The translations under genes were made by a program, and so were the position numbers. Positions 35,879 to 43,869 of a DNA stretch of 64,000 bases are shown piece after piece. The DNA lies in assembly GCA_009693175.1 (NCBI GenBank), contig SHXT01000001.1, forward strand, positions 1 through 64,000. The letters run 5' to 3'. The notes under the pieces are model-generated. The model was given only the letters and a program-made list of their open reading frames with translations, was not told the origin of the DNA and made no database searches. Within the stretch, counting starts at the first letter, position 1. Each line of letters opens with the position of its first letter. This stretch comes from Candidatus Methylopumilus sp. (GTDB taxonomy: Bacteria; Pseudomonadota; Gammaproteobacteria; Burkholderiales; Methylophilaceae).

Positions 35879-37786
35879 ATGAAAAAAATTATTTTATTAG
35901 CTCTAGCAATAACTCTATTTACTTCAATACTCGCAATGGCTCAATCTGACTTAAAAACAGACGATATTTTTGTAACGGCCTCACGAACACCTATTCCAAA
36001 AAATAATATCATTGCTGATACAACAACTATTTCATCTGAAGAAATTAAACGGGCTAGTTCATCAACCTTGGTTGAGTTGCTCCAAAGACAGTCTGGAATT
36101 GAAATTTCAAATCAAGGTGGTCCTGGTCAATTATCAACGATTTTTTTACGGGGGAATAGTTCAACTCATGTGGTTATATTAATTGATGGTTTAAGAGTAA
36201 ATGCAGCTACCAGTAGCCTTACAGCACTTTCAAATATTTCTCTCTCTCAGATTGATAAAATTGAAATAGTAAGGGGCTCTGCTTCGAGCTTATACGGTCC
36301 AGATGCTATTGGGGGAGTTATACAAATATTTACAAAACAGGGACTAAAGGGATTTAATCCATATATCGCAGTTGGTTTAGGAAGATACAATACCAAATCA
36401 GTCCAAGCTGGCATTAGATCTGGAGATGAAGACACTTCTTATTCAATCAATATTTCTGGATTTGATACTACCGGGTTCTCTGCTTATAACACTAACAATC
36501 CTTTATTAAATGATAAAGATGGGTTCACGAATTTAAGTATATCTGGTTCCTTTAGCCATAAATTAAACGAAAACCATCAAATTGGATTTCAATTTTTTAA
36601 TAGCAACAGTCTTAATCACTATGATAACCATAACGACCCTGCTTTTGGAACGGACTATCAAAAACTAGATTTTAAAAATCAAATGGTTCAGGAATCTTAT
36701 GCGGTAAATTTAAAAAATAATATTACTGAAAACTGGTCTTCAAATTTTAAAATTGGTCGTGGCATAGATAAAAGTATTCAGGCGCAAGTTTTCAATTTAG
36801 ATAATTTTATTTATTCCTTGGCTCATGATAAAAATATAACCACTCAAGATCAACTTTCTTGGCAAAATGATTTTAAATTGCCTATGGGAAATGTAACTTT
36901 GCTTTTCGATCAACTCGATCAAAAAATTGATGCAGATACAATCTATGATAAAACACAAAGAAAAAATAAGGGTTATATGCTTGGTTATTCTTTAAATCAA
37001 AACAAGCATGATGTACAAGTTAACTATAGAATAGATGACAATAGCGTATACAAACAAAATGAAACTGCAAATATTGGTTATGCTTACCACTTAAATGAAA
37101 CATGGCGATTAGCATCAACAATCAGCAAAGCTTTCAAGGAGCCAAGTTTTGATGTTTTATATTTCCCAGCAGATAACTTTGGATCGCGTCCAAATCCTAA
37201 TCTAAAACCCGAAAAATCTTTCAGCAAAGAATTAAGTCTTAGATATCAAAAAGATTTAGAAAATTTTTCAATGACATATTATAAAAATAATGTCAAAAAA
37301 TTAATTTCTAACGTTTTTGATCCTGTAACTGGACTCTCTACTCCTCAAAACATTAGCCAAGCAGAAATCAGCTCGCTACTTTTTTCAGCTAATAAATTTA
37401 TAGGTCATTTTGAGATAAATGGTAACTACACTTTTCAGTCTACTGAAAATCTGACAACCCATAAAGACTTAAACTTAAGAGCGTCACAATATGGAAATCT
37501 AGGATTAAATTATTATGTAAGAGAATGGAAATTAGGTATTGAATCTTCGGGTTCAGGTCTCCGCTATCAGGATACAAGTAATACAATTGCACTTCCAGGT
37601 TATATCCTTATGAATATCGTGGCTGACTATAAAGTAAATGATGATTTAACTCTAAATATGAGACTTAATAACTTACTCAATAAAGAGTATGAACTTAATT
37701 TCAGCGGATCTCCTAGAGCAAGTGGCTTTGCTTCTAAATCTGCTGATACTAGTTTTTTTATCAATTTACGCTATGAGCCTAAATAA
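35879..37786 (+). CDS. btuB: TonB-dependent outer-membrane receptor, probably for cobalamin
   Basis: 635 residues. Signal peptide 1-21 (cleavage after AMA), TonB box region DDIFVTASRTP (28-38), plug domain with FLRGNSSTHVVILIDG and IEIVRGSASSLYGPDAIGG, then a 22-strand barrel. The plug is BtuB-like and a B12 riboswitch lies upstream, so the substrate is most likely cobalamin or a corrinoid. The last residues (INLRYEPK) end two residues past the usual terminal aromatic. A membrane gene follows 25 bp later. Confidence 0.88.
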   Translation: MKKIILLALAITLFTSILAMAQSDLKTDDIFVTASRTPIPKNNIIADTTTISSEEIKRASSSTLVELLQRQSGIEISNQGGPGQLSTIFLRGNSSTHVVILIDGLRVNAATSSLTALSNISLSQIDKIEIVRGSASSLYGPDAIGGVIQIFTKQGLKGFNPYIAVGLGRYNTKSVQAGIRSGDEDTSYSINISGFDTTGFSAYNTNNPLLNDKDGFTNLSISGSFSHKLNENHQIGFQFFNSNSLNHYDNHNDPAFGTDYQKLDFKNQMVQESYAVNLKNNITENWSSNFKIGRGIDKSIQAQVFNLDNFIYSLAHDKNITTQDQLSWQNDFKLPMGNVTLLFDQLDQKIDADTIYDKTQRKNKGYMLGYSLNQNKHDVQVNYRIDDNSVYKQNETANIGYAYHLNETWRLASTISKAFKEPSFDVLYFPADNFGSRPNPNLKPEKSFSKELSLRYQKDLENFSMTYYKNNVKKLISNVFDPVTGLSTPQNISQAEISSLLFSANKFIGHFEINGNYTFQSTENLTTHKDLNLRASQYGNLGLNYYVREWKLGIESSGSGLRYQDTSNTIALPGYILMNIVADYKVNDDLTLNMRLNNLLNKEYELNFSGSPRASGFASKSADTSFFINLRYEPK

Positions 37787-37811
37787 ATTTAGGTTAAAGT
37801 AACTAATCTAT

Positions 37812-38399
37812 ATGAGGCACTTTAAATTGATACCAAGCAAACAGTTTAAAATTCAAACAATATTTACGCTTTTCACATTGCTTTTAATTATGATTGTAAC
37901 AAGAGGTAGCCATCTTTTAACTTCTATTACTCTTCCTGATGCAAGTTTTGCACTTTTCTTAATTGGTGGAATGCTTTTAACAAATCCTAAATGGTTTATT
38001 TCTCTTTTTACAGTGAGTGTTCTTATTGATCTTATAACTTTATCTATCAATCCAACTGATCAGATTCCTATTAATCTAGGTTACTTAGGATTGTTACCTT
38101 CTTATGGAGTCATGTGGCTTGTTGGTTTGTATATTTCTAAAGTAAATAGCATCCTTAAGTTTGCAACATTTAGCGCATTAGGAACTTTTGTTAGCTTTAT
38201 GATCTCAACCCAAACTTATTACTTACTTTCCAATAAATTCCCAGGAATAACTATTCAAGAAAGTATTCATGCTGGATGGGAATATTTGCCTCTGAGTTTC
38301 TGCTTTACGATGTCTTATCTCATAAGCTATTGGGCGATTAGACATTTCATCAAAGAACAATTCAACTCTCAAAAAGTATCAAAAACTCAAGTTTTATAG
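37812..38399 (+). CDS. BtuM-like ECF S-component, putative cobalamin inner-membrane transporter
   Basis: 195 residues with about six hydrophobic helices, the size and topology of ECF-transporter S-components. The segment TRGSHLLTSITLPDASFALF (30-49) resembles BtuM/related S-components of betaproteobacteria. Being second in a B12-riboswitch operon after a BtuB-type receptor strongly suggests corrinoid uptake across the inner membrane, with no ECF module encoded here. The protein's only cysteine is Cys164 in a predicted helix; the loop cysteine used by characterised BtuM for cobalt ligation seems absent. Family assignment is by memory and context. Confidence 0.6.
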   Translation: MRHFKLIPSKQFKIQTIFTLFTLLLIMIVTRGSHLLTSITLPDASFALFLIGGMLLTNPKWFISLFTVSVLIDLITLSINPTDQIPINLGYLGLLPSYGVMWLVGLYISKVNSILKFATFSALGTFVSFMISTQTYYLLSNKFPGITIQESIHAGWEYLPLSFCFTMSYLISYWAIRHFIKEQFNSQKVSKTQVL

Positions 38400-38436
38400 T
38401 CATCTCCTGACTTTGCTGTCATAAATTCAAGCAAAT

Positions 38437-38491
38437 TTGCTATAATTCCGCTTCTTCACGATTTTATCGTGAGATTTTATCTGGCCACCAC
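38437..38491 (+). pseudogene. tRNA-Phe scar: duplicated promoter plus last 10 bases of the tRNA
   Basis: Bases 38437-38474 repeat the region just upstream of the intact tRNA-Phe (40150-40187), including the -10 box TATAAT and the CACGATTTTATCGTG hairpin, with one mismatch. They are followed by CTGGCCACCA (38482-38491), identical to the tRNA's 3' end. The tRNA body is missing. The retained promoter could now drive fthC, 28 bp downstream. Confidence 0.7.
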
Positions 38492-38518
38492 TTCCTTATT
38501 ACCCCGTCCACTTTTATT

Positions 38519-39085
38519 ATGAAAAAAGATATAGTTAGAAAAACATATTTAAAAAAGCGTCAAGAACTTTCTGCTGCCGTATTTGAAGAAGAAGAATCTC
38601 ATCTTATCCAAAATACTATTGAGCTTATTAAAAAATTTAAGCCTGAGTGTATTCATTGTTTTTTACCCATCTATTCAAAGGCTGAGATAAACACTATGCT
38701 AATCATTCAGTATTGCTGGAAAAATAACATCAATGTTGTTGTGCCTGTTAGTAACTTTGAAGATGGAACTTTAAAAAATGCAGAATTTGGACCTCATACC
38801 AAAACAAAACTAACAAAAAATAATATTACCGAACCAATTGATCCTATTTGGAAAAAAAACAATGCTATTGATGTTGTAATCACGCCTCTTCTGGCTTTTG
38901 ATCTTAAAGGTTATCGAGTAGGTTACGGTAAAGGATTTTACGATCGTTTTTTTGCTTCTTTACACAATGATGCAAAAAGAATTGGAATCAGCCTTTTTAA
39001 GCCTTGTAGTGGCATAGAAAATATAACTGAACAAGATATACCTTTGACACATTGCGTTACTCCCAATAAAACCTATACCTTTTAG
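38519..39085 (+). CDS. fthC: 5-formyltetrahydrofolate cyclo-ligase
   Basis: 188 residues of the YgfA/MTHFS family. The signature GYRVGYGKGFYDRFFA (near residue 139) and N-terminal KKRQELS are present. It converts 5-formyl-THF to 5,10-methenyl-THF using ATP, relevant to C1 metabolism. In many proteobacteria this gene follows zapA and 6S RNA; here it is 8 kb away, next to a tRNA-Phe scar. No ribosome binding site is evident. Confidence 0.92.
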   Translation: MKKDIVRKTYLKKRQELSAAVFEEEESHLIQNTIELIKKFKPECIHCFLPIYSKAEINTMLIIQYCWKNNINVVVPVSNFEDGTLKNAEFGPHTKTKLTKNNITEPIDPIWKKNNAIDVVITPLLAFDLKGYRVGYGKGFYDRFFASLHNDAKRIGISLFKPCSGIENITEQDIPLTHCVTPNKTYTF

Positions 39086-39141
39086 CATTTTAAAAAGTGT
39101 TAAGTGTTTATTGTTGTAAGCTTTGATTTTAAATAAACTGT

Positions 39142-39960
39142 TTATTTCTTAAGTAGCTGTTCCTTAGCCGGTGCGTAAGTTTCTATTGCTGATGGGAATG
39201 CCCCTGCATGGACATCTGCTGCAAACTGATTTACGGCATTTTTGATAAGATCGGCTCCATTCAGGTATGTTCTTACGAATTTAGGCTTAAAGTCTGTAGA
39301 AAATCCTAGGATATCTTGAAGAACCAGTGCTTGTCCATCTACGTCTAATCCTGCTCCGACACCGACGACTGGGATAGAAACTGCGTCTCTAACCGAGGCA
39401 CCTACGTGTTGTGGGACAGCCTCTAACACGATGGCTATGCATCCAAGCTTATCAAGTTTTTTGGCTTCTTCAATAAGGCTAAGCTCACTTTCAATAGTTT
39501 TGCCTTGAGCTTTAAATCCACCGATTGCATTGTGGTGAGATGGTGTAAGCCCAATGTGTCCGATTGTTGGAATACCTGATTGAGAAAGATGCGCATAGAG
39601 CTCTTCATTTCCATTAACACCTTCTATCTTAAGTGCATTTGCTCCAGCCTTGATTAAGATTTCAACGTTATCCATTGTCTCCTTCATCCCCTTTCTATTA
39701 CTCATGAAAGGCATAGCAGCAATAAGGAATTTGTCTTTGGCTCCTTTTCTTACCGCTCTGGTGTGCATCGCAATTGTTTGCACGTCAGAACTCAATGTGT
39801 CGTGATGGCCATGCATGACCATAGACGAACAGTCACCAATTAAAATACCGTTTACATCTGTTTCGTTAAGAATCTTTGCACTCCAGTAGTCATAAGAAGT
39901 AACAACTACAATTTTCTTTCCTTCTGCTTTTAACTTTTTGAAATTTTCTAATACACTCAT
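39142..39960 (-). CDS. panB: 3-methyl-2-oxobutanoate hydroxymethyltransferase
   Basis: 272 residues, standard PanB length. Metal and substrate residues are in VTSYDYWSAKIL, GILIGDCSSMVMHGH and IGHIGLTPSHHNAIGGFK, with the C-terminal VVGVGAGLDVDGQ loop. It makes ketopantoate for pantothenate and CoA. No panC or panD is adjacent. It lies alone, between the two tRNA-Phe-derived copies, and seems somewhat richer in GC-ending codons than its neighbours, which may hint at transfer. Confidence 0.93.
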   Translation of the reverse strand: MSVLENFKKLKAEGKKIVVVTSYDYWSAKILNETDVNGILIGDCSSMVMHGHHDTLSSDVQTIAMHTRAVRKGAKDKFLIAAMPFMSNRKGMKETMDNVEILIKAGANALKIEGVNGNEELYAHLSQSGIPTIGHIGLTPSHHNAIGGFKAQGKTIESELSLIEEAKKLDKLGCIAIVLEAVPQHVGASVRDAVSIPVVGVGAGLDVDGQALVLQDILGFSTDFKPKFVRTYLNGADLIKNAVNQFAADVHAGAFPSAIETYAPAKEQLLKK

Positions 39961-40154
39961 AAAATTCGTCCCAGTAAGTAAATATTTTTTTTCAAATTAT
40001 ATTCTATTTCGTAAATTAGATAATCCAGAAAAAAATAAATTTTCTTTACTACGCTTTCCATCCAGCAAAAGTGGCTCGCTCTATATATCTCGTTAAGAGA
40101 CTGAGATATTGGCTAAATTGAGAGCTAAAACTCGGTAAATCTCAGCATTTTTGC

Positions 40155-40187
40155 TATAATCCCGCTTCTTCACGATTTTATCGTGAG
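40155..40187 (+). promoter_or_regulatory. tRNA-Phe -10 box and leader hairpin
   Basis: TATAAT at 40155-40160 is followed by a perfect inverted repeat CACGAT-TTT-ATCGTG (40171-40185) in the pre-tRNA leader. The same element is duplicated at 38437-38474. No good -35 box is visible. Confidence 0.6.
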
Positions 40188-40196
40188 GTTCCATAT

Positions 40197-40276
<80 letters not shown>

Positions 40277-40352
40277 AAAACCGACCATTTAATTTCTCTC
40301 TAGCAACTTTATTAATGTAATCTGTATGATTTATAAATAAAATTATTCTCAT

Positions 40353-41444
40353 ATGAATATATTTAAAAAATATGCGGCGACAGTTTGTATTCCGCCTCTA
40401 AAAGAAAAAATTTTTCTGGATTTAAAAGCTTCCATTAAAAGAGAAAATCTTATCCGTCGTTTTTTTCAAAGAATTAATAAGGACTTAATTTTATTAATAT
40501 ATGGCCAATTTAAATTAGATAAAACTGTTATTCCAGATAAAAAGATGAAAATCTTATGGATACATTATGGAAGATTTAATATTGGTGATTTATTAATGGA
40601 CCTTTCACCAAGAACTTTATTTGATAATAAAAAATATACTATAGATCTTTTTACCAAAGATAGTGTCAATGAAATATTCATTAATGATAAGTATTTTAAA
40701 AATTTAATTACGAATCCAACTGATTTAGATCACAAAAAATATGATTTTATTATTATGCAGAAATTTTCAGGTCCAATAATAAAATTAAAAATAAAATATC
40801 AAAAAAATGTACCTTTTTTCTGCATTCAAAAATATTTTGCATTTGGTGATTACAGTAGATTGTTATTCGGATACTACAGATTATTCAAGGCTCTAAATAA
40901 AAAATCACTAAGCAATAAAAAAATTATCCAAACTTATTTTAATTTGAATTTAAGTCATAAATCGCTCAACAAAAAAAATAATGTTTTTATTGCAGTAGGT
41001 GGAATCCAAAAAGATAGAACTTATAAAAAATGGGTGCAAGTTATCGATGGTCTATTAAAAAAACAATCAAATATTAATTTCTATTTAGTAGGATCAAAAA
41101 ATGGAAGTACGAATGCAGATAAAATAATGAAAAGGTTTTCTAATTCAAAAATATATAATTTTGTCGGAAAGCTAACAATCATTGAAACTTTTGAAAAATT
41201 AAAAGAATCAAGTGTATTTCTATGTGCTGATGGAGGATTGATGCATCTAGGAAAAGCATTAAATTTACAAATGACGGCTCTTTTTTCAGGAGATATTCAT
41301 CCCTTAATGCGTTTTAACTTCATAGATAAATCTACAGCTATTTACTCTAGAAATATTAACTCTATCGAAGCCAATCTAATTGTTTATGAAACTAGGAAAT
41401 TACTTCACTCACCCACAAAAAAATTAAATTTAATCTTTAGATAA
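40353..41444 (+). CDS. Glycosyltransferase family 9-like protein, AT-rich, island-borne
   Basis: 363 residues. The N-terminal KILWIHYGRFNIGDLLM strand-loop and the C-terminal donor-site segment FLCADGGLMHLGKALNLQM (D-GG-x-M-H-x-x-K-A) match GT9 heptosyltransferases. A C-terminal Rossmann half is seen, with FIAVGGIQKDRTYKKW at its start. It is visibly poorer in G+C than the surroundings and is flanked by 58-bp tRNA-Phe repeats, both signs of acquisition. It probably adds a sugar to LPS core or O-chain; donor and acceptor are unknown. Confidence 0.7.
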   Translation: MNIFKKYAATVCIPPLKEKIFLDLKASIKRENLIRRFFQRINKDLILLIYGQFKLDKTVIPDKKMKILWIHYGRFNIGDLLMDLSPRTLFDNKKYTIDLFTKDSVNEIFINDKYFKNLITNPTDLDHKKYDFIIMQKFSGPIIKLKIKYQKNVPFFCIQKYFAFGDYSRLLFGYYRLFKALNKKSLSNKKIIQTYFNLNLSHKSLNKKNNVFIAVGGIQKDRTYKKWVQVIDGLLKKQSNINFYLVGSKNGSTNADKIMKRFSNSKIYNFVGKLTIIETFEKLKESSVFLCADGGLMHLGKALNLQMTALFSGDIHPLMRFNFIDKSTAIYSRNINSIEANLIVYETRKLLHSPTKKLNLIFR

Positions 41445-41450
41445 TCAACT

Positions 41451-41522
<72 letters not shown>

Positions 41523-41602
41523 CATCCATGTCATTCTGTTACATCCCCATGTCGGTATTCAACATAAAATCATATTGTACGAAGTCATCTTGAACATGCG
41601 AT

Positions 41603-41617
41603 GTCGTTTAAAACGAC
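41603..41617. promoter_or_regulatory. Perfect palindrome in the iscU upstream region
   Basis: GTCGTTT-A-AAACGAC is a perfect inverted repeat about 135 bp before iscU, in the gap 41523-41752. It does not resemble the IscR consensus as remembered. An operator role is speculative. Confidence 0.25.
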
Positions 41618-41690
41618 GTTGATGAAACAGTGTCGGAAGTTTTGACAGTTGAATAAACACTACTTTAAGTGTAGTTTTAAATATTTAAAA

Positions 41691-41724
41691 AATAGATGGT
41701 ATATCTCATTATTAAGAGTAAGCT
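41691..41724 (+). repeat. 34-bp duplicated leader, copy 1 (before iscU)
   Basis: The block beginning AATAGATGGTATATCTC recurs at 42225-42258 with two mismatches. This copy ends 28 bp before the iscU start. Its role is unknown: duplicated regulatory leader or insertion-junction repeat. Confidence 0.75.
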
Positions 41725-41752
41725 GAAGGTATAAATTTTCAAAAGGAAATAT

Positions 41753-42163
41753 ATGCCTTACAGCGATAAAGTATTAGATCACTACGAAAACCCAAGAAAT
41801 GTCGGTTCACTCGATAAGGATGATCCGCATGTAGGGACCGGTATGGTGGGAGCACCTGCGTGTGGCGACGTCATGAAATTACAAATTAAAGTCAGTGATG
41901 ATGGCGTGATTGAAGATGCGAAATTTAAAACTTACGGTTGCGGATCTGCGATCGCTTCGAGTTCACTTGTGACTGAGTGGCTCAAAGGCAAAACGTTAGA
42001 TCAAGCTTATGAAATCAAAAACTCAGCCATTGCAGAAGAGTTAGCATTGCCGCCTGTGAAAATTCACTGCTCAGTTTTAGCAGAAGATGCGATTAAAGCC
42101 GCTGTTGCAGACTTAAAGAGTAAACAAGCTAATGAAACTTATAGGTCAAGGATGGTCGCCTGA
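41753..42163 (+). CDS. iscU: Iron-sulfur cluster scaffold protein IscU
   Basis: 136 residues. The scaffold residues are Cys37 with Asp39 (APACGDVM), Cys63 (YGCGSAI) and His105-Cys106; the HscA-binding LPPVK is at 99-103. It assembles [2Fe-2S] clusters for transfer. An AAGGAA ribosome binding site precedes the start. The gene stands alone: no iscR, iscS, hscB, hscA or fdx is adjacent. Compared with the usual ~128 residues it has an unusual short C-terminal tail (ETYRSRMVA) that overlaps a tiny ORF. Confidence 0.95.
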   Translation: MPYSDKVLDHYENPRNVGSLDKDDPHVGTGMVGAPACGDVMKLQIKVSDDGVIEDAKFKTYGCGSAIASSSLVTEWLKGKTLDQAYEIKNSAIAEELALPPVKIHCSVLAEDAIKAAVADLKSKQANETYRSRMVA

Positions 42164-42197
42164 AATGACTGATTGCGTTAAATCTTTGATGGCATAA
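42132..42197 (+). CDS. Candidate 21-residue ORF overlapping the iscU 3' end
   Basis: An ATG in a frame different from iscU reads MKLIGQGWSPEMTD and on through a Cys to a stop 34 bp after iscU ends. It resembles no family I know. It may be a microprotein, or the start of a truncated gene whose remainder was replaced by the downstream cluster. No strong ribosome binding site. Low confidence. Confidence 0.3.
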   Translation: MKLIGQGWSPEMTDCVKSLMA

Positions 42198-42224
42198 CGA
42201 TGAAAAATAAAATTCAAGCATTTG

Positions 42225-42258
42225 AATAGATGGTATATCTCATTATTCAGAGTAGGCT
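42225..42258 (+). repeat. 34-bp duplicated leader, copy 2 (before the small zinc-ribbon gene)
   Basis: Second copy of 41691-41724 (32 of 34 identical, offset 534 bp). It ends directly at the ATG of the next small gene, and its AGAGTAGG may serve as the ribosome binding site. Confidence 0.75.
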
Positions 42259-42468
42259 ATGGCTATCATGAGATTAACAAATATAGATATGCTTAAAGTT
42301 GAGCAGTCTCAAAATAGCAGAATACTTTACAAATGCACAAGTTGTAGCTGGGATGGTGGTATTGTCGAAACTTTTTATGATGAAATCATAGGATTACATC
42401 GATGTCCTAATTGCTCTAATTATGAATTAGAGAAAAAATTTTATGACTGTGATTCATATAAAAATTGA
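42259..42468 (+). CDS. Small zinc-ribbon-like protein, unrecognised
   Basis: 69 residues with two cysteine pairs, YKCTSCSW (about 28-35) and HRCPNCSN (about 51-58), about 20 residues apart, as in a rubredoxin-like zinc ribbon, plus a further Cys near the C-terminus. No family recognised. It probably binds zinc or iron. The start at 42259 directly abuts the duplicated leader; ATG 42268 is an alternative. It lies in a cluster of tiny genes between iscU and erpA. Confidence 0.6.
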   Translation: MAIMRLTNIDMLKVEQSQNSRILYKCTSCSWDGGIVETFYDEIIGLHRCPNCSNYELEKKFYDCDSYKN

Positions 42469-42610
42469 ACGGCCCATTTTAAGACTCGCTTCAAACAATA
42501 ATGGACGTGCTTCATTAATCCTCAAGAAACAAGCTTGGCATAAGCCTAAAGTGACAGCCGAAATAAAATGCCAGGGTGTCTCCCCTACCCATGTATCAAA
42601 CTTAAAGTAA
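42443..42610 (+). CDS. 55-residue basic small protein, unrecognised
   Basis: Reads MTVIHIKIERPILRLASNNN, then a lysine-rich stretch to a stop 3 bp before the next start. It overlaps the preceding gene by 26 bp in another frame. AGAGAAA lies upstream as a possible ribosome binding site. It is basic, with one Cys (about residue 43) and no family match. Fitting closely between two small ORFs supports it being real. Confidence 0.5.
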   Translation: MTVIHIKIERPILRLASNNNGRASLILKKQAWHKPKVTAEIKCQGVSPTHVSNLK

Positions 42611-42613
42611 TTC

Positions 42614-42844
42614 GTGGAACCTAAATTCTGGATTGATTATCCGCAGGAGCGCATTGAAGGCGAGATGTATAAGTATCGCTGTAGTTATTGCAAAGTTGAA
42701 ACAACAGCCATCAACGGACTCATTGAAAATCATGGAGAAGATTGCGTTTTTCGAAAAGAACAAGAAAAAACTTTTAAACAAACAATATTACAAAAATCAC
42801 ATATTGATGTTAATCAAATTCGAGGGGCAGACGAAACTGACTAA
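42614..42844 (+). CDS. Small Cys/His zinc-finger-like protein, unrecognised
   Basis: 76 residues from a GTG at 42614, or 59 from ATG 42665, which has a better GAAGG ribosome binding site. It contains YRCSYCKVET, then NHGEDCVF, giving a C-x2-C ... H-x3-C ligand set like a short zinc finger. The C-terminal part is charged and polar. Function unknown. It follows the 55-residue ORF by 3 bp. Confidence 0.55.
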   Translation: MEPKFWIDYPQERIEGEMYKYRCSYCKVETTAINGLIENHGEDCVFRKEQEKTFKQTILQKSHIDVNQIRGADETD

Positions 42845-42855
42845 GAGAATATCTG

Positions 42856-43008
42856 ATGAGAACTATTATTGGTATGAGTCCAAGTTATTATGTTGTTATT
42901 TTTCAGAATCATCATGAAGTCATGCGTCTATATGCCAGTTCCGATTTAGAAGCAGCTACTTTAAAATCTCAGTATGAGTCTTTAGGTTTTGAAGTGAAAT
43001 TATGGTAA
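42856..43008 (+). CDS. 50-residue small protein, unrecognised
   Basis: Reads MRTIIGMSPSYYVVIFQNHH and continues with an alternating beta-alpha-beta pattern (VMRLYASSDLEAATLKSQYE, GFEVKLW). This looks like a compact folded domain. AAGAGAA upstream is a plausible ribosome binding site. No family recognised. It overlaps the next tiny ORF. Confidence 0.5.
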   Translation: MRTIIGMSPSYYVVIFQNHHEVMRLYASSDLEAATLKSQYESLGFEVKLW

Positions 43009-43070
43009 TCGATATTTATGTAAGACTAGGCCGCATTAAAGGAAACATGTTAGCTAAGAAGAAACAATAA
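43002..43070 (+). CDS. Candidate 22-residue basic ORF before erpA
   Basis: ATG overlapping the last codons of the 50-residue gene; reads MVIDIYVRLGRIKG and ends in AKKKQ, 12 bp before erpA. Its very basic end and translational overlap make it possible, but length gives little support. Confidence 0.3.
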   Translation: MVIDIYVRLGRIKGNMLAKKKQ

Positions 43071-43082
43071 GGAGTTAATGTT

Positions 43083-43448
43083 ATGAATCAAATTGTTGAA
43101 TCAAAAGAAATGGAAATGCCTACCCCACTTATTTTTACAGACAATGCTGTAAAGAAAGTGAAGGCATTGATTGAAGAAGAAGGACAGCCAGAGTTAAAGC
43201 TTCGTGTATTTGTGAGTGGTGGTGGATGTTCAGGTTTTCAATATGGGTTTACATTTGAAGAAACTACGAATGAAGATGACACGCAAGTCGTTAAAGATTC
43301 TGTAACACTTTTAGTTGATCCTATGAGCTTACAATATCTAATGGGTTCAGAAATAGATTACGAAGATAGCGTGCAAGGCTCACAATTTGTGATTAAGAAT
43401 CCAAATGCACAAACAACGTGTGGCTGCGGTTCGTCTTTCTCAGCGTAA
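43083..43448 (+). CDS. erpA: Iron-sulfur cluster insertion protein ErpA
   Basis: 121 residues of the A-type carrier family. The cluster-binding cysteines are Cys49 (GGGCSGFQY), Cys113 and Cys115 ([10 protein letters not shown]). The [14 protein letters not shown] and [15 protein letters not shown] segments favour ErpA over IscA. It delivers clusters to target enzymes. A strong AAGGAG site lies upstream. Separated from iscU by the microprotein cluster. Confidence 0.93.
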   Translation: MNQIVESKEMEMPTPLIFTDNAVKKVKALIEEEGQPELKLRVFVSGGGCSGFQYGFTFEETTNEDDTQVVKDSVTLLVDPMSLQYLMGSEIDYEDSVQGSQFVIKNPNAQTTCGCGSSFSA

Positions 43449-43537
43449 AAATTCTTATTTGATGGCAATAAAAAAGCCCAGCATCCACTTTTATTCAAAG
43501 CAATGAAAAACTTCACGAATTAGAGCGAACTGCTCGT

Positions 43538-43720
43538 ATGCAGAATCTAAGTATTATCGCTATTCAGAATAATGATTTTGCACTTGCTTGCAAAGCCCAG
43601 AATGAAGCTGAAAAGGCCCTTACTAAAGCTAATCTTCTTTCAGAAGATGTTGTTGGTATGTTAAATAAATCGAGCGGTGCGCTTTGCTCAAAAGCAGCTA
43701 AAGTTATCGCTAAGAACTAA
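43538..43720 (+). pseudogene. Unrecognised small ORF, possibly 5'-truncated
   Basis: 60 residues from ATG 43538 (MQNLSIIAIQNNDFALACKA), mostly helical and Ala/Lys-rich. There is no ribosome binding site. The frame stays open upstream to about 43475 with coding-like residues (NEKLHELERTAR) but no start codon, which suggests loss of the 5' end. A good terminator follows. Possibly a remnant; function unknown. Confidence 0.4.
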
Positions 43721-43735
43721 TTTATAGCATTTTTA

Positions 43736-43765
43736 AAAAAAGCCCGCTTCTGCGGGTTTTTATTT
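43736..43765 (+). terminator. Intrinsic terminator
   Basis: CCCGC-TTCT-GCGGG stem-loop (43743-43756) preceded by an A-run and followed by a T-tract. It ends the erpA/43538 transcript. Confidence 0.9.
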
Positions 43766-43869
43766 TTAACGATTTTGAAATTAAGGAACTTTCTTATATT
43801 ATGCCTACCTAACAAAGAAATCGTATCAATTAACAATTTATTAATAAAAAATAATTAAGGGAAATATTT

